Shown here: piece after piece, positions 24,682 through 31,729 of the stretch
Layout: each line of letters begins with the position of its first letter
Numbering within the stretch: position 1 is the first letter of the stretch
Assembly: GCA_027492545.1 (NCBI GenBank)
Contig: JAPUEL010000092.1
Span: 1-36,865 of the forward strand
Source: Propionibacteriaceae bacterium
GTDB lineage: Bacteria > Actinomycetota > Actinomycetes > Propionibacteriales > Propionibacteriaceae
Reading direction: 5' to 3'
DNA length: 36,865 nt
Position numbers and translations under genes: made by a program
The notes under the pieces: generated by a model
What the model was told of the DNA's origin: nothing
The model's input: only the letters and a program-made list of their open reading frames with translations
The model's database searches: none

Positions 24682-25311
24682 TCAGTCGTCGTCCACCTCG
24701 CCCGCCAGCGCCTTGGCCGCCAGGTTCTCCTCCTCGGCCACCTCCCAGACCTCCTTGGCCGCGCGGACGTTGAGGGCCACGATGCCGAGGCCGAGGATCA
24801 GGTCGGGCCAGCCGTTGGGCACCAGCGTGAGCGTCAGGACGCCCATCGCGATGATGCCGAGGTTGATGATCACGTCGTTGCGGGCGGCCAGCCACGCGGC
24901 GCGCGTCATGGAGCCCCCGTGGTCACGCTGCCGCAGCAGGAGCACCGCGCAGATCGTGTTGATCACGACGGCGCCGCCGGCGGTGAGGATCAGCGACAGC
25001 GGGTCCGGCGCCTCCGGGTTCTGGAACTTGGCGATCGCCTGCCGGAGCGCGGCCACGGCGGGGACCAGGATGATGACCGCCATCACCTTGCCCGCGACGG
25101 AGCGGTGGGCCAACGGCCAGCCGAGCGCCACGAAGATCAACAGGTTGACCGCGGTGTCCTCCAGGAAGTCCACAGAGTCCGCGAACAGCGACACCGAGCC
25201 GATCGCCAGGGCTACCGCGTTCTCCACGAAGAAGTAGCCCAGGTTCAGCAGGGCGACGATGAGGACGGTGCGCCTCAGGGCGCGGACGCGGGTGGGGTCG
25301 ATCTCGTGCAC
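24682..25311 (-). CDS. Cation diffusion facilitator-like transporter
   Basis: This protein (209 aa from GTG 25311) has six predicted helices and resembles the cation-diffusion-facilitator fold, including GYFFVENAVALAIGSVSLFADSVDFLEDTAVN near the N-terminus and AAWLAARNDVIINLGIIAMG in the second half, the places where CDF proteins carry their metal-binding D and H/D residues. Some metal ligands are substituted (ARND where many have HxxxD), so the transported ion is uncertain. The usual C-terminal cytoplasmic domain is absent, and an acidic tail (EVDDD) takes its place. A TTG start at 25422 would add 37 basic residues, but would overlap the promoter of the divergent oxidoreductase; neither start has a good ribosome binding site. 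Confidence 0.72.
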   Translation of the reverse strand: MHEIDPTRVRALRRTVLIVALLNLGYFFVENAVALAIGSVSLFADSVDFLEDTAVNLLIFVALGWPLAHRSVAGKVMAVIILVPAVAALRQAIAKFQNPEAPDPLSLILTAGGAVVINTICAVLLLRQRDHGGSMTRAAWLAARNDVIINLGIIAMGVLTLTLVPNGWPDLILGLGIVALNVRAAKEVWEVAEEENLAAKALAGEVDDD

Positions 25312-25437
25312 GGTCGACAGGCTATCCGCCTCCTGCTCCGCATCCGCCGTGGACCCGTGCCGGCGGCGGACGCTCCGCCCCTTCCGCGACACCGCCGCAT
25401 CGCGTAGGCTGAGTTCACCCAAGAAAGGTCAGGACAA

Positions 25438-26433
25438 ATGAGTCTCTCCATCGGGGTCATCGGCGCGGGCATCATGGGCGCCGATCATGCTCAGAACATC
25501 CATCGTTTCATCGCAGGCGCCGACGTCGTCGCCATCGCTGATCCGGACAAAGGTCGCGCCGACGCGGCCATCGCCGGCATCCCCGGCGCGCGTGTCCTCT
25601 CAGACCCGGATCAGCTGATCACCGCCGACGACGTGCAGGCTGTCGTCATCGCCTCGCCCGACTTCCTGCACGCCGATCAGGTGAAGGCCTGCCTGGAGGC
25701 GGGCAAGCACGTCCTGGTCGAGAAGCCGCTCGCCTACGACTCAGCCACGTGCGCCGAGGTGGTCGCCGCCCACCGCTCCGCCGTCGCCGGCGGGACGCCG
25801 CGGGCCGCCGTCGGCTTCATGCGCCGCTTCGACCCGGGCTACGTGGCCATGAAGGCCGCCATCGGCTCCCGGAAGCACGGGCGTCCGCTGATGATCCACT
25901 CGGTGGGCCGCGGAGTGAGCTCCGGCCCGGGCGCCACCAACGAGTCCGTGATCTTCAACTCCGCCATCCACGACCTCGACCTGATCCCCTGGCTGCTCGA
26001 CGCACCCGTGACCGAGGTCAGCTGGCACGCAGGGCACCCCAGCTCTACGGCCACGGACCTGGCGGACCCGTTCCTCATCCTGGTGCGCACCGCCGACGGC
26101 TCGCTGAGCACCGTCGAGGTGTTCCTCAACGCCCGCTACGGCTACGACATCCGCTGCGACGCCGTGTGCGAGACCGGCGTGCTGACGGTCACCGAGCCGG
26201 CGAAGCTGCTGGTCAACGCAGACCTGGCCACCTCGTCGCCGATCGCGGCGGACTGGCGGCCCCGGTTCGCCGACGCCTACCGTCTCGAACTCCAGGAGTG
26301 GGTGGACTCGGTGCGGGAGGGCAGGCCGTCGACTCTGGCCACCCTGGAGGACGCGGAGCGGGCCACCCTGGTCGGCGAGGCGGTCGTGGAGTCGATGCAC
26401 GGCGGCGGGCTCTTCGTCGAAGTGGACCGGTGA
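25438..26433 (+). CDS. Gfo/Idh/MocA family oxidoreductase (inositol 2-dehydrogenase-like)
   Basis: This 331-aa protein should oxidise a polyol or sugar with NAD(P). The Rossmann motif GVIGAGIMGADH is at residues 6-17, the conserved EKPLAY includes the catalytic-site lysine K96, and NSAIHDLDLIPWLL (about 178-191) holds the HDxD motif typical of the family. It most resembles IolG-like inositol 2-dehydrogenases, although no other inositol gene is near. A TAGGCT -10 box at 25405-25410 and AAGAAAGG before the ATG support start and promoter. Its stop overlaps the GTG start of the next oxidoreductase in GTGA, so the two are coupled. The substrate is not known. Confidence 0.9.
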   Translation: MSLSIGVIGAGIMGADHAQNIHRFIAGADVVAIADPDKGRADAAIAGIPGARVLSDPDQLITADDVQAVVIASPDFLHADQVKACLEAGKHVLVEKPLAYDSATCAEVVAAHRSAVAGGTPRAAVGFMRRFDPGYVAMKAAIGSRKHGRPLMIHSVGRGVSSGPGATNESVIFNSAIHDLDLIPWLLDAPVTEVSWHAGHPSSTATDLADPFLILVRTADGSLSTVEVFLNARYGYDIRCDAVCETGVLTVTEPAKLLVNADLATSSPIAADWRPRFADAYRLELQEWVDSVREGRPSTLATLEDAERATLVGEAVVESMHGGGLFVEVDR

Positions 26434-27437
26434 GGGCGCTCCCGGAGCCGCGACCAGTCGGCGACGTGCCCAGCCTGCGCTGGGGCATCCTCGGCACCGG
26501 CTGGATCGCGCACCAGTTCGTCGCCACCGTGCTGGCCCGGACCGGCCAGCGCGTGGTCGCGGTGGGGTCGCGCAGCGGTGAGCGGTCCCGCGAGTTCGCC
26601 GGCGAGTTCGGCATCGAGCAGGCCTTCGGCTCCTACGAGGAACTCGTGGACGCCGATGTCGACGTGGTCTACGTGGCGACGGGCCACCTCGACCATCTGG
26701 CGCACGCCACGCTGGCGCTGGAGGCGGGCAGGCCGGTGCTGGTCGAGAAGCCGATGACGCCGCGGGTGGCGGACACGGAGGCGCTGGTCGAGCTCGCGCG
26801 GTCGCGGGGGCTGTTCTGCATGGAGGCGGTCTGGACGCTGGCGCTGCCGCGCTACGACGTGGTGCGCCAGATCCTGGAGAGCGGGATGCTCGGCGAGATC
26901 CAGTCGGTTTCGGCGGACATGGGTGAGTACCTCGTCGACCACCACCGCGCCATGGACCCGGCGCAGGGCGGTGGCGCGATGAACGACCTCGGCACCTATC
27001 CCCTCATGTTCGTGGGCTGGGTGCTCCCGTCGGCCCGCGTGGTGGGGGCGACGGGGCAGCGGCACCGCCGCAGCGGTTCGTTCGGGCAGTTCGCGGCCCT
27101 GCTGGTCGACGACGAGCACCGGCAGGCGGTGGTGCACGCGTCGATGGTGGCGGACACCCCCACGACGGCGGTGATCGCGGGCTCGGAGGCGACGCTGGTC
27201 CTCGACGGCCCGTTCTATCACCCAGGGCCGGTGGAGGTGCGGTTCCGCGACGGCGAGGTGCTTCGCTGGGAGGAGGACCGCGTCGCGCACGTGGGGCTCT
27301 ACCACGAGGCGCTCGAGGTGGCTCGCTGCATCGGCGCCGGGTTGACCGAGTCACCCATCCGCCCCCTCGACGCGACGCTGGCCACAGTGCGGCTGATGGA
27401 GCGGGCCCGCGACCTCATGGGCGACCCAGTCCGGTGA
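26430..27437 (+). CDS. Second Gfo/Idh/MocA family oxidoreductase
   Basis: This 335-aa protein is another NAD(P)-dependent sugar or diol dehydrogenase. The Rossmann motif GILGTGWIAHQF is at about 19-30, EKPMTP has K107, and MEAVWTLALPRY plus MNDLGTYPLMF are typical of the dimeric dihydrodiol-dehydrogenase-like branch. It is only distantly related to the gene before it, so the pair is not a recent duplication. The GTG at 26430 overlaps the previous stop by four bases; an internal GTG at 26466 would remove 12 residues and cannot be excluded. An imperfect 40-base hairpin follows the stop by 14 bases. Confidence 0.88.
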   Translation: MRALPEPRPVGDVPSLRWGILGTGWIAHQFVATVLARTGQRVVAVGSRSGERSREFAGEFGIEQAFGSYEELVDADVDVVYVATGHLDHLAHATLALEAGRPVLVEKPMTPRVADTEALVELARSRGLFCMEAVWTLALPRYDVVRQILESGMLGEIQSVSADMGEYLVDHHRAMDPAQGGGAMNDLGTYPLMFVGWVLPSARVVGATGQRHRRSGSFGQFAALLVDDEHRQAVVHASMVADTPTTAVIAGSEATLVLDGPFYHPGPVEVRFRDGEVLRWEEDRVAHVGLYHEALEVARCIGAGLTESPIRPLDATLATVRLMERARDLMGDPVR

Positions 27438-27450
27438 GGCCGGCGGAGGT

Positions 27451-27490
27451 GGTCGCTCCCTGGGTTGGTCTACCCACCCAGATTGCGACC
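27451..27490 (+). terminator. Hairpin terminator after the oxidoreductase pair
   Basis: A near-continuous 40-base imperfect palindrome: GGTCGC (27451-27456) pairs with GCGACC (27485-27490), CTGGGT (27460-27465) with ACCCAG (27476-27481), and an inner GGT with ACC. Two short internal bulges interrupt it. No T-run is present. Confidence 0.6.
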
Positions 27491-27566
27491 AGTTCCCGGA
27501 GGCTCGGCCCGGGAGCCCTCGAGCCGCCGGGCTCGCCTCGTCATCCCGTCGCCTAGGCTCGCTTTC

Positions 27567-28202
27567 ATGTACCGACATGTGATCTGGGACATGGGCGGAA
27601 CCCTCGTCGACACCTATCCGGCGCTGGACGCGGCTCTCGCCGAGGTGGTCCGCGCGCATGGGGGTGACGTGGCCGTCGGGGAGGTGTCGCGGCTGACGCG
27701 CGTCTCGACCGGGCACGCCGTCTCGACGCTCGCCGCCCGGTTCGGCGTGCCCGAGGCCGAGTTCGAGGCGGCGGAGGAGTCGCTGAAGGCCCGATGGCGC
27801 AGTGATCCGGCGCCGGCGATGCCGGGTGCGCACCGGCTATTGCATGCCGTGCGGGCGGCGGGAGGGCTCAACCTCGTCGTCACCCACCGCGACCGGGGCA
27901 GCGCGCAATCCCTCCTGGACGGACTCGGTCTGGAGGCCGACGACCTCATCTCCACCGCGGACGGCTACCCGCGCAAGCCGGACCCGGCGATGTACGTCGC
28001 GATGCTGGAGCGGCACGGACTGGATCCGGCGGACTGCCTCGCCGTCGGCGACCGGCCCATCGACGCGGACGCCGCCGCAGCCGCGGGGCTCGCCACGGCG
28101 ACCCTCGAGTCCCCCGAGGCGCCGGTCGATGACCGCGCGGACCACTCCGTCGCCTCGCTCGACGAGCTCCGACCGCTGCTGGGGCTCGCGGCGGTGGCCT
28201 AG
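27567..28202 (+). CDS. HAD-family hydrolase with atypical motif I
   Basis: This 211-aa protein is a haloacid-dehalogenase superfamily member with a helical cap. Motif I reads D8-M-G-G-T in WDMGGTLVDTYP: the nucleophile D8 is present, but the second aspartate, used as acid/base by phosphatases, is a glycine. VTHRD is motif II, YPRKPDP supplies the motif III lysine, and VGDRPIDADAAAAAG is motif IV. The substrate is unknown; phosphatase activity would need another acid/base group. The ATG at 27567 lies seven bases after TAGGCT (27554-27559), suggesting a leaderless transcript. The upstream open frame to 27465 crosses the terminator and is not coding. Confidence 0.85.
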   Translation: MYRHVIWDMGGTLVDTYPALDAALAEVVRAHGGDVAVGEVSRLTRVSTGHAVSTLAARFGVPEAEFEAAEESLKARWRSDPAPAMPGAHRLLHAVRAAGGLNLVVTHRDRGSAQSLLDGLGLEADDLISTADGYPRKPDPAMYVAMLERHGLDPADCLAVGDRPIDADAAAAAGLATATLESPEAPVDDRADHSVASLDELRPLLGLAAVA

Positions 28203-28209
28203 TTGAAGA

Positions 28210-28246
28210 TTGGATTACCTTGGCGCCGCGGCGTAGACTGTCGGCC
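28210..28246 (+). promoter_or_regulatory. Leaderless promoter of mshB
   Basis: TTGGAT (28210-28215), an 18-base spacer and TAGACT (28234-28239) lie seven bases before the GTG start at 28247, so transcription should begin at or next to the start codon. Confidence 0.6.
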
Positions 28247-29140
28247 GTGAACCACCGACTCCTCCTTGTGCACGCCCACCCCGACGACGAGTCCAGCCAG
28301 TCCGTCGCCACGATGGCGCGCTACCTCCACGAGGGCGGCCAGGTCACCCTGGTCACGTGCACGCTCGGCGAGCTGGGCGAGATCATGCTGCCCGAGTGGC
28401 AGCACTTCACCCCCGCGGAGCTGGGCCAGCACCGGCGCTCGGAGATCGAGCAGGCCCTCAGCGAGGTCGGGGTCACGGACCACGTCTATCTCGGAGGCGC
28501 GGGCCGCTACCACGATTCCGGCATGACCACCGGGCCCGACGGCCGCGCGGCCGTCCCCGACGACATGCCCGACAACGCCTTCTGGCGCGCCGATCTGCTC
28601 GAGGCGGCCAATCACCTCGTCGAGGTGATCCGCAGCCGGCGTCCGCAGGTGGCCGTCACCTACGACCCCCACGGCAACTACGGTCATCCGGACCACATCC
28701 AGGCGCACCGCGTGCTGATGTACGCGAGCGCGCTGGCCGCGTCGCCGTCGCACCGCCCGGACCTCGGCGCGCCCTGGCAGATCCGGCGGATCCTGTGGAA
28801 CACACACAACACGCAGCGCTGGGTGGAGGCGTACGCGATCGCCAAAGAACGAGGCCTGGAGCTCTGGACCGAGGAGGAGCGCGACGCCGACAGCTTCGGC
28901 CCCGATCCGGCGCAGATCGTCGCGCTGATCGAGACCGGCCCCTGGCTTGACGTGTGCCGCCGGGCTCTCGGCGCCCACCGTAGCCAGGTGAACATCGAGC
29001 ACCCCTTCTGGCAGTTCTACAGCATCATGCAGGAGCTCCCGGGCTCCGGCGAGGCCTACCTCCTCGGCGCGGGCGAGCCGTTCCCAGACGACGCCTCCCC
29101 GGCCACCTGCCTCTTCGACGGCCTCGACGGCGCCCCGTAG
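28247..29140 (+). CDS. mshB: GlcNAc-Ins deacetylase MshB (mycothiol biosynthesis)
   Basis: This 297-aa zinc enzyme removes the acetyl group from GlcNAc-inositol, the second defined step of mycothiol synthesis in actinobacteria. The zinc and catalytic motif HAHPDDES (residues 9-16) and GHPDHIQAH supply the expected His and Asp ligands. VTCTLGELGEI and YLGGAGRYHDSGM match MshB rather than the related amidase Mca. The length fits MshB (about 300 aa). A TTG start at 28220 would add nine residues, but the promoter favours GTG 28247 as a leaderless start. A strong hairpin follows the stop. This gene is the best marker here that the host is an actinobacterium. Confidence 0.92.
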   Translation: MNHRLLLVHAHPDDESSQSVATMARYLHEGGQVTLVTCTLGELGEIMLPEWQHFTPAELGQHRRSEIEQALSEVGVTDHVYLGGAGRYHDSGMTTGPDGRAAVPDDMPDNAFWRADLLEAANHLVEVIRSRRPQVAVTYDPHGNYGHPDHIQAHRVLMYASALAASPSHRPDLGAPWQIRRILWNTHNTQRWVEAYAIAKERGLELWTEEERDADSFGPDPAQIVALIETGPWLDVCRRALGAHRSQVNIEHPFWQFYSIMQELPGSGEAYLLGAGEPFPDDASPATCLFDGLDGAP

Positions 29141-29152
29141 GACCGCACAGAC

Positions 29153-29193
29153 GACGACGGCCCCGCGATGTCTTGCATCGCGGGGCCGTCGTC
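29153..29193. terminator. Strong 18-bp terminator hairpin between convergent genes
   Basis: GACGACGGCCCCGCGATG (29153-29170) and its exact reverse complement (29176-29193) flank a five-base loop TCTTG. It lies 12 bases after the mshB stop and 10 bases before the end of the convergent FMN reductase gene, so it can stop transcription from both sides. Confidence 0.85.
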
Positions 29194-29203
29194 GGTGCGG
29201 GCC

Positions 29204-29797
29204 TCAGCCGGCGAGCAGCTGCTCGAAGGCGACGAAGCCCACCGGCTCCCGCGACGTCGAGCGCCGGCCCGCCACCGCGTCGGCCAGCTCGGACGCCCCC
29301 CGCGACACCCGCGAACGCAGGCCGGCCGAGCCCGCTCCGAAGTCCGAGGTGGCGGCGAAGATGGCCGTGCGGACTGGCTCCGCGCCCAGGTAGCTGAACA
29401 ACGGGCGCATGGCGAACTCGAGCATGAGCGAGTGCCGCTCGGTGCCGCCGGTGGCGGCGAGGAGGACCGGCTTCCCGTCGAGGGTGCCCGGCTCGAGGAT
29501 GTCGAAGAAGCTCTTGACCAGCCCGCTGATGGAGGCGGAGAAGGTCGGCGAGACCACCACGAGCGCGTCGGCCGAGGCGACGTCGTCGACGGCGCGCGCG
29601 AGCTCCCCCGTCGGGAAGCCGGTCAGCATGGCGTCGACGATGGGGTGCGCCAGCTCCCGGAGCTCGACCACCGTCTCCTCGAGGGCCTCACCGCGGCCGG
29701 CCAGGTCGTCGCGGAGGTGGGCGAGGATGTCGTCGGCCAGGACTCTGGTCGACGACGGCATGCCGAGGCCGCCGGAGATGACGACGATGCGGGACAT
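29204..29797 (-). CDS. NADPH-dependent FMN reductase, CE1759 family (LLM partner)
   Basis: This 197-aa flavoprotein-like reductase should supply reduced FMN to the LLM monooxygenase encoded upstream. The N-terminus MSRIVVISGGLGMPSSTRVLAD and the segments VVVSPTFSASISGLVKSFFDIL and LLAATGGTERHSLMLEFAMRPLFSYLGA are typical of the CE1759-type reductases. The ATG at 29797 has AAAGGA nine bases upstream; a longer frame back to 29929 runs through an 86-bp palindrome and is not coding. It is downstream of the LLM gene on the same strand, but 162 bases away, unusual for genes thought to act as a pair. Confidence 0.9.
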   Translation of the reverse strand: MSRIVVISGGLGMPSSTRVLADDILAHLRDDLAGRGEALEETVVELRELAHPIVDAMLTGFPTGELARAVDDVASADALVVVSPTFSASISGLVKSFFDILEPGTLDGKPVLLAATGGTERHSLMLEFAMRPLFSYLGAEPVRTAIFAATSDFGAGSAGLRSRVSRGASELADAVAGRRSTSREPVGFVAFEQLLAG

Positions 29798-29821
29798 GGA
29801 CGTTCCTTTCAACCGAAGTGC

Positions 29822-29848
29822 GGTGGGGGTTGGGGTGGTGGGGGTGGG
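29822..29848 (+). other. G-quadruplex motif
   Basis: On the plus strand four G runs of five, four, five and three bases (29825-29829, 29832-29835, 29840-29844, 29846-29848) are separated by loops of two, four and one base, a canonical G4 pattern. It lies in the template strand of the FMN reductase leader, 25-51 bases upstream of its start. Confidence 0.6.
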
Positions 29849-29932
29849 CGTGAGCAATTGGATGGGTTCGCGGATTCTTTGATCGATCAACTGAGCCGAT
29901 TCGCGAGTCGAGCCCATCCAATTGCTCACGCC
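29847..29932. repeat. 86-bp imperfect palindrome with 24-bp terminal arms
   Basis: The arms 29847-29870 (GGCGTGAGCAATTGGATGGG then TTCG) and 29909-29932 are reverse complements at 23 of 24 positions. The 38-base centre contains the perfect palindrome TTGATCGATCAA (29879-29890) and shorter complementary pieces (TTCGCG and GATTCGCG). The AT-rich arms are unlike the surrounding DNA. It lies between the LLM and FMN reductase genes. Confidence 0.8.
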
Positions 29933-29959
29933 ACCACCCGCGCCGAGCGCGAGCGAAGC

Positions 29960-31114
29960 TCAGAGGCGGTTGCCGTCCTCGGCGCGGGTGCCGGTCCAGC
30001 GGTCGACGGCGGGCTCGACCCGCTCCGGCGCGTCGACGAAACCCCGCCCCGCCACGAGCGACGCATAGGTGGGCGCGTCCGGCACGTGAGCCGGCTTCAG
30101 CGCGGCGAACTCCTTCCGGAGCACCGGCACCACCTCCTCGCCCAGCAGGTCGAGCTGCTCCAGCACGGTCTTCTGCGGCAGGCCGGCGTGGTCCATGAGG
30201 AACAGTTGGCGCTGGTAGTCGCCCGCGTACTCCCGGAACCCGAGCACCCGCTCGATCACCTGCTGCGGTGACCCCACGGTCAGTGGCGTCTCCCGGGTGA
30301 ACTCCTCGAGCGACGGGCCGCCGCCGTAGACGGGGGCGTTGTCGAAGTAGGGCCGGAACTCGCGCACGGCGTCCTGCGAGTTCTTCCGCATGAACACCTG
30401 CCCGCCGAGCCCGACGATGGCCTGGTCCGCGCGGCCGTGGCCGTAGTGCTCGAAGCGACGCCGGTACAGGTCGACCATGCGCCGCGTGTGGCTCGGCGGC
30501 CAGAAGATGTTGTTGTGGAAGAAGCCGTCGCCGTAATAGGCGGCCTGCTCTGCGATCTCGGGGGAGCGGATCGAGCCGTGCCACACGAACGGGGGCACGC
30601 CGTCGAGCGGGCGGGGCGCGGAGGTGAAGCCGTGCAGCGGCGTGCGGAGCTTCCCCTCCCAGATCACCGCCTCCTCGCGCCACAGCTGGTGCAGCAGCGC
30701 GTAGTTCTCCACCGCCAGCGCGATCCCGTCGCGGATGTCCTTGCCGAACCACGGGTACACCGGCCCGGTGTTGCCGCGACCCAGCATGAGGTCGACGCGG
30801 CCCCCGGACAGGTGCTGCACGTAGGCGTAGTCCTCGGCCAGGCGCACCGGGTCGTTGGTGGTGATCAGCGTGGTGGCCGTCGAGAGGATCAGCCTCTCGG
30901 TGGCCGCGGCCAGGTAGGCCATGAGAACGGGCGGGTTGCCGGGAGCGACGAACGGCGGGTTGTGGTGCTCGCCGGTGGCGAAGACGTCCAGCCCCACCTC
31001 CTCGGCCTTCTTCGCCAGCTCGACCGTGGCCCGAATCCGCTCGTGCTCGGTGGGCGTGCGGCCGGTGGTGGGGTCCGTGGTGACGTCCCCGATGGTGAAG
31101 ATGCCGAACTGCAT
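29960..31114 (-). CDS. LLM-class FMN-dependent monooxygenase, CE1758 family
   Basis: This 384-aa protein is a luciferase-like (TIM-barrel) monooxygenase that would use reduced FMN and oxygen on an unknown substrate. MQFGIFTIGD at the start, ATGEHHNPPF, the barrel segment GGRVDLMLGRGNTGPVYPWFG and PFVWHGS are characteristic of the CE1758 family, which occurs as a duo with CE1759-type FMN reductases. The ATG at 31114 begins at the family N-terminus; the open frame further upstream to 31228 crosses the promoter and operator. The reductase gene follows on the same strand after a 162-base gap. A GTTACC-N5-GGTAAC palindrome lies 19 bases upstream. Confidence 0.92.
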   Translation of the reverse strand: MQFGIFTIGDVTTDPTTGRTPTEHERIRATVELAKKAEEVGLDVFATGEHHNPPFVAPGNPPVLMAYLAAATERLILSTATTLITTNDPVRLAEDYAYVQHLSGGRVDLMLGRGNTGPVYPWFGKDIRDGIALAVENYALLHQLWREEAVIWEGKLRTPLHGFTSAPRPLDGVPPFVWHGSIRSPEIAEQAAYYGDGFFHNNIFWPPSHTRRMVDLYRRRFEHYGHGRADQAIVGLGGQVFMRKNSQDAVREFRPYFDNAPVYGGGPSLEEFTRETPLTVGSPQQVIERVLGFREYAGDYQRQLFLMDHAGLPQKTVLEQLDLLGEEVVPVLRKEFAALKPAHVPDAPTYASLVAGRGFVDAPERVEPAVDRWTGTRAEDGNRL

Positions 31115-31132
31115 GTCTGCTCCCAACTCTGT

Positions 31133-31149
31133 GTTACCTCTACGGTAAC
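31133..31149 (-). promoter_or_regulatory. Palindromic operator upstream of the LLM gene
   Basis: GTTACC-TCTAC-GGTAAC is a perfect 6-5-6 inverted repeat in the only AT-rich stretch upstream of the LLM gene (31130-31172). The form suits a dimeric TetR- or MarR-type repressor; no such regulator gene is in the window. Confidence 0.55.
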
Positions 31150-31170
31150 CCAAACAAGTTGAAAACGAAA

Positions 31171-31722
31171 CTATTCCTGCCCGGCCGGCTGGCCCCGCCC
31201 CTCGGCCGCGCGGCGCCCCATCAACCACATGACCCCGCCCGCCACCAGGAGCACCGCCCCCGTGCCGCCCACGATGACCGCCCCGATGAACGCGCGGACG
31301 GCGCCGACGTCGTTGCGCACGTCCAGCGGCGGGCCGACCACCACGCCGTCGCCCTCACCGCACACGATGATGTAGTCGCCCGTCAGCTCGCCGGGGCCGC
31401 CCATCTTGCCGATCGACTCGTACGTGACGTTGTCGAGCGGGAAGGTGTAGAAGCCCTCGAGGGCCAGGTTCGGCACCGCGTCTGTGGGGCCGTAGACGTC
31501 GCACGTGGGCACCACCCCGGCGGGCGCGTAGACCACCTGGATCTCGCCCTCCGTGACGGGGACGACGGTGTCGCCGTCCACCCGGATCACCCCGGCCGTC
31601 TCGGGCACCACCCGGGTCAGCCCCTGGCCGGCGGTGACGCCCCAGAGGATCCCCGCCAGCAGGAGCAGCGACCCGATGAGGGCAAGGATCGGCGCCACCT
31701 TGCCGTGCGGCTGGGTGCTCAT
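31171..31722 (-). CDS. Small two-helix membrane protein of unknown function
   Basis: This 183-aa protein has an N-terminal membrane helix (about residues 10-30), an outer domain of about 110 residues with two cysteines (PTCDVYG and IIVCGEG) that could form a disulfide, and a C-terminal helix (AFIGAVIVGGTGAVLLVAGGVMWLMG) with a short polar tail. I do not recognise a family with certainty. The ATG at 31722 follows the ilvE stop by seven bases with GAGG upstream, so it is the last gene of the ABC-F/ilvE operon. Its position near the end of an antibiotic-type operon may be coincidental. Confidence 0.75.
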   Translation of the reverse strand: MSTQPHGKVAPILALIGSLLLLAGILWGVTAGQGLTRVVPETAGVIRVDGDTVVPVTEGEIQVVYAPAGVVPTCDVYGPTDAVPNLALEGFYTFPLDNVTYESIGKMGGPGELTGDYIIVCGEGDGVVVGPPLDVRNDVGAVRAFIGAVIVGGTGAVLLVAGGVMWLMGRRAAEGRGQPAGQE

Positions 31723-31729
31723 GCGTGCC

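Noticed and set aside
25315..25422. TTG-started extension of the CDF-like transporter
   Set aside because: The extra residues are basic and low-complexity, and the DNA overlaps the TAGGCT promoter of the divergent oxidoreductase.
29798..29929. Extended N-terminus of the FMN reductase
   Set aside because: It would translate the 86-bp palindrome and a threonine-proline repeat; the inner ATG has a good ribosome binding site and the family N-terminus.
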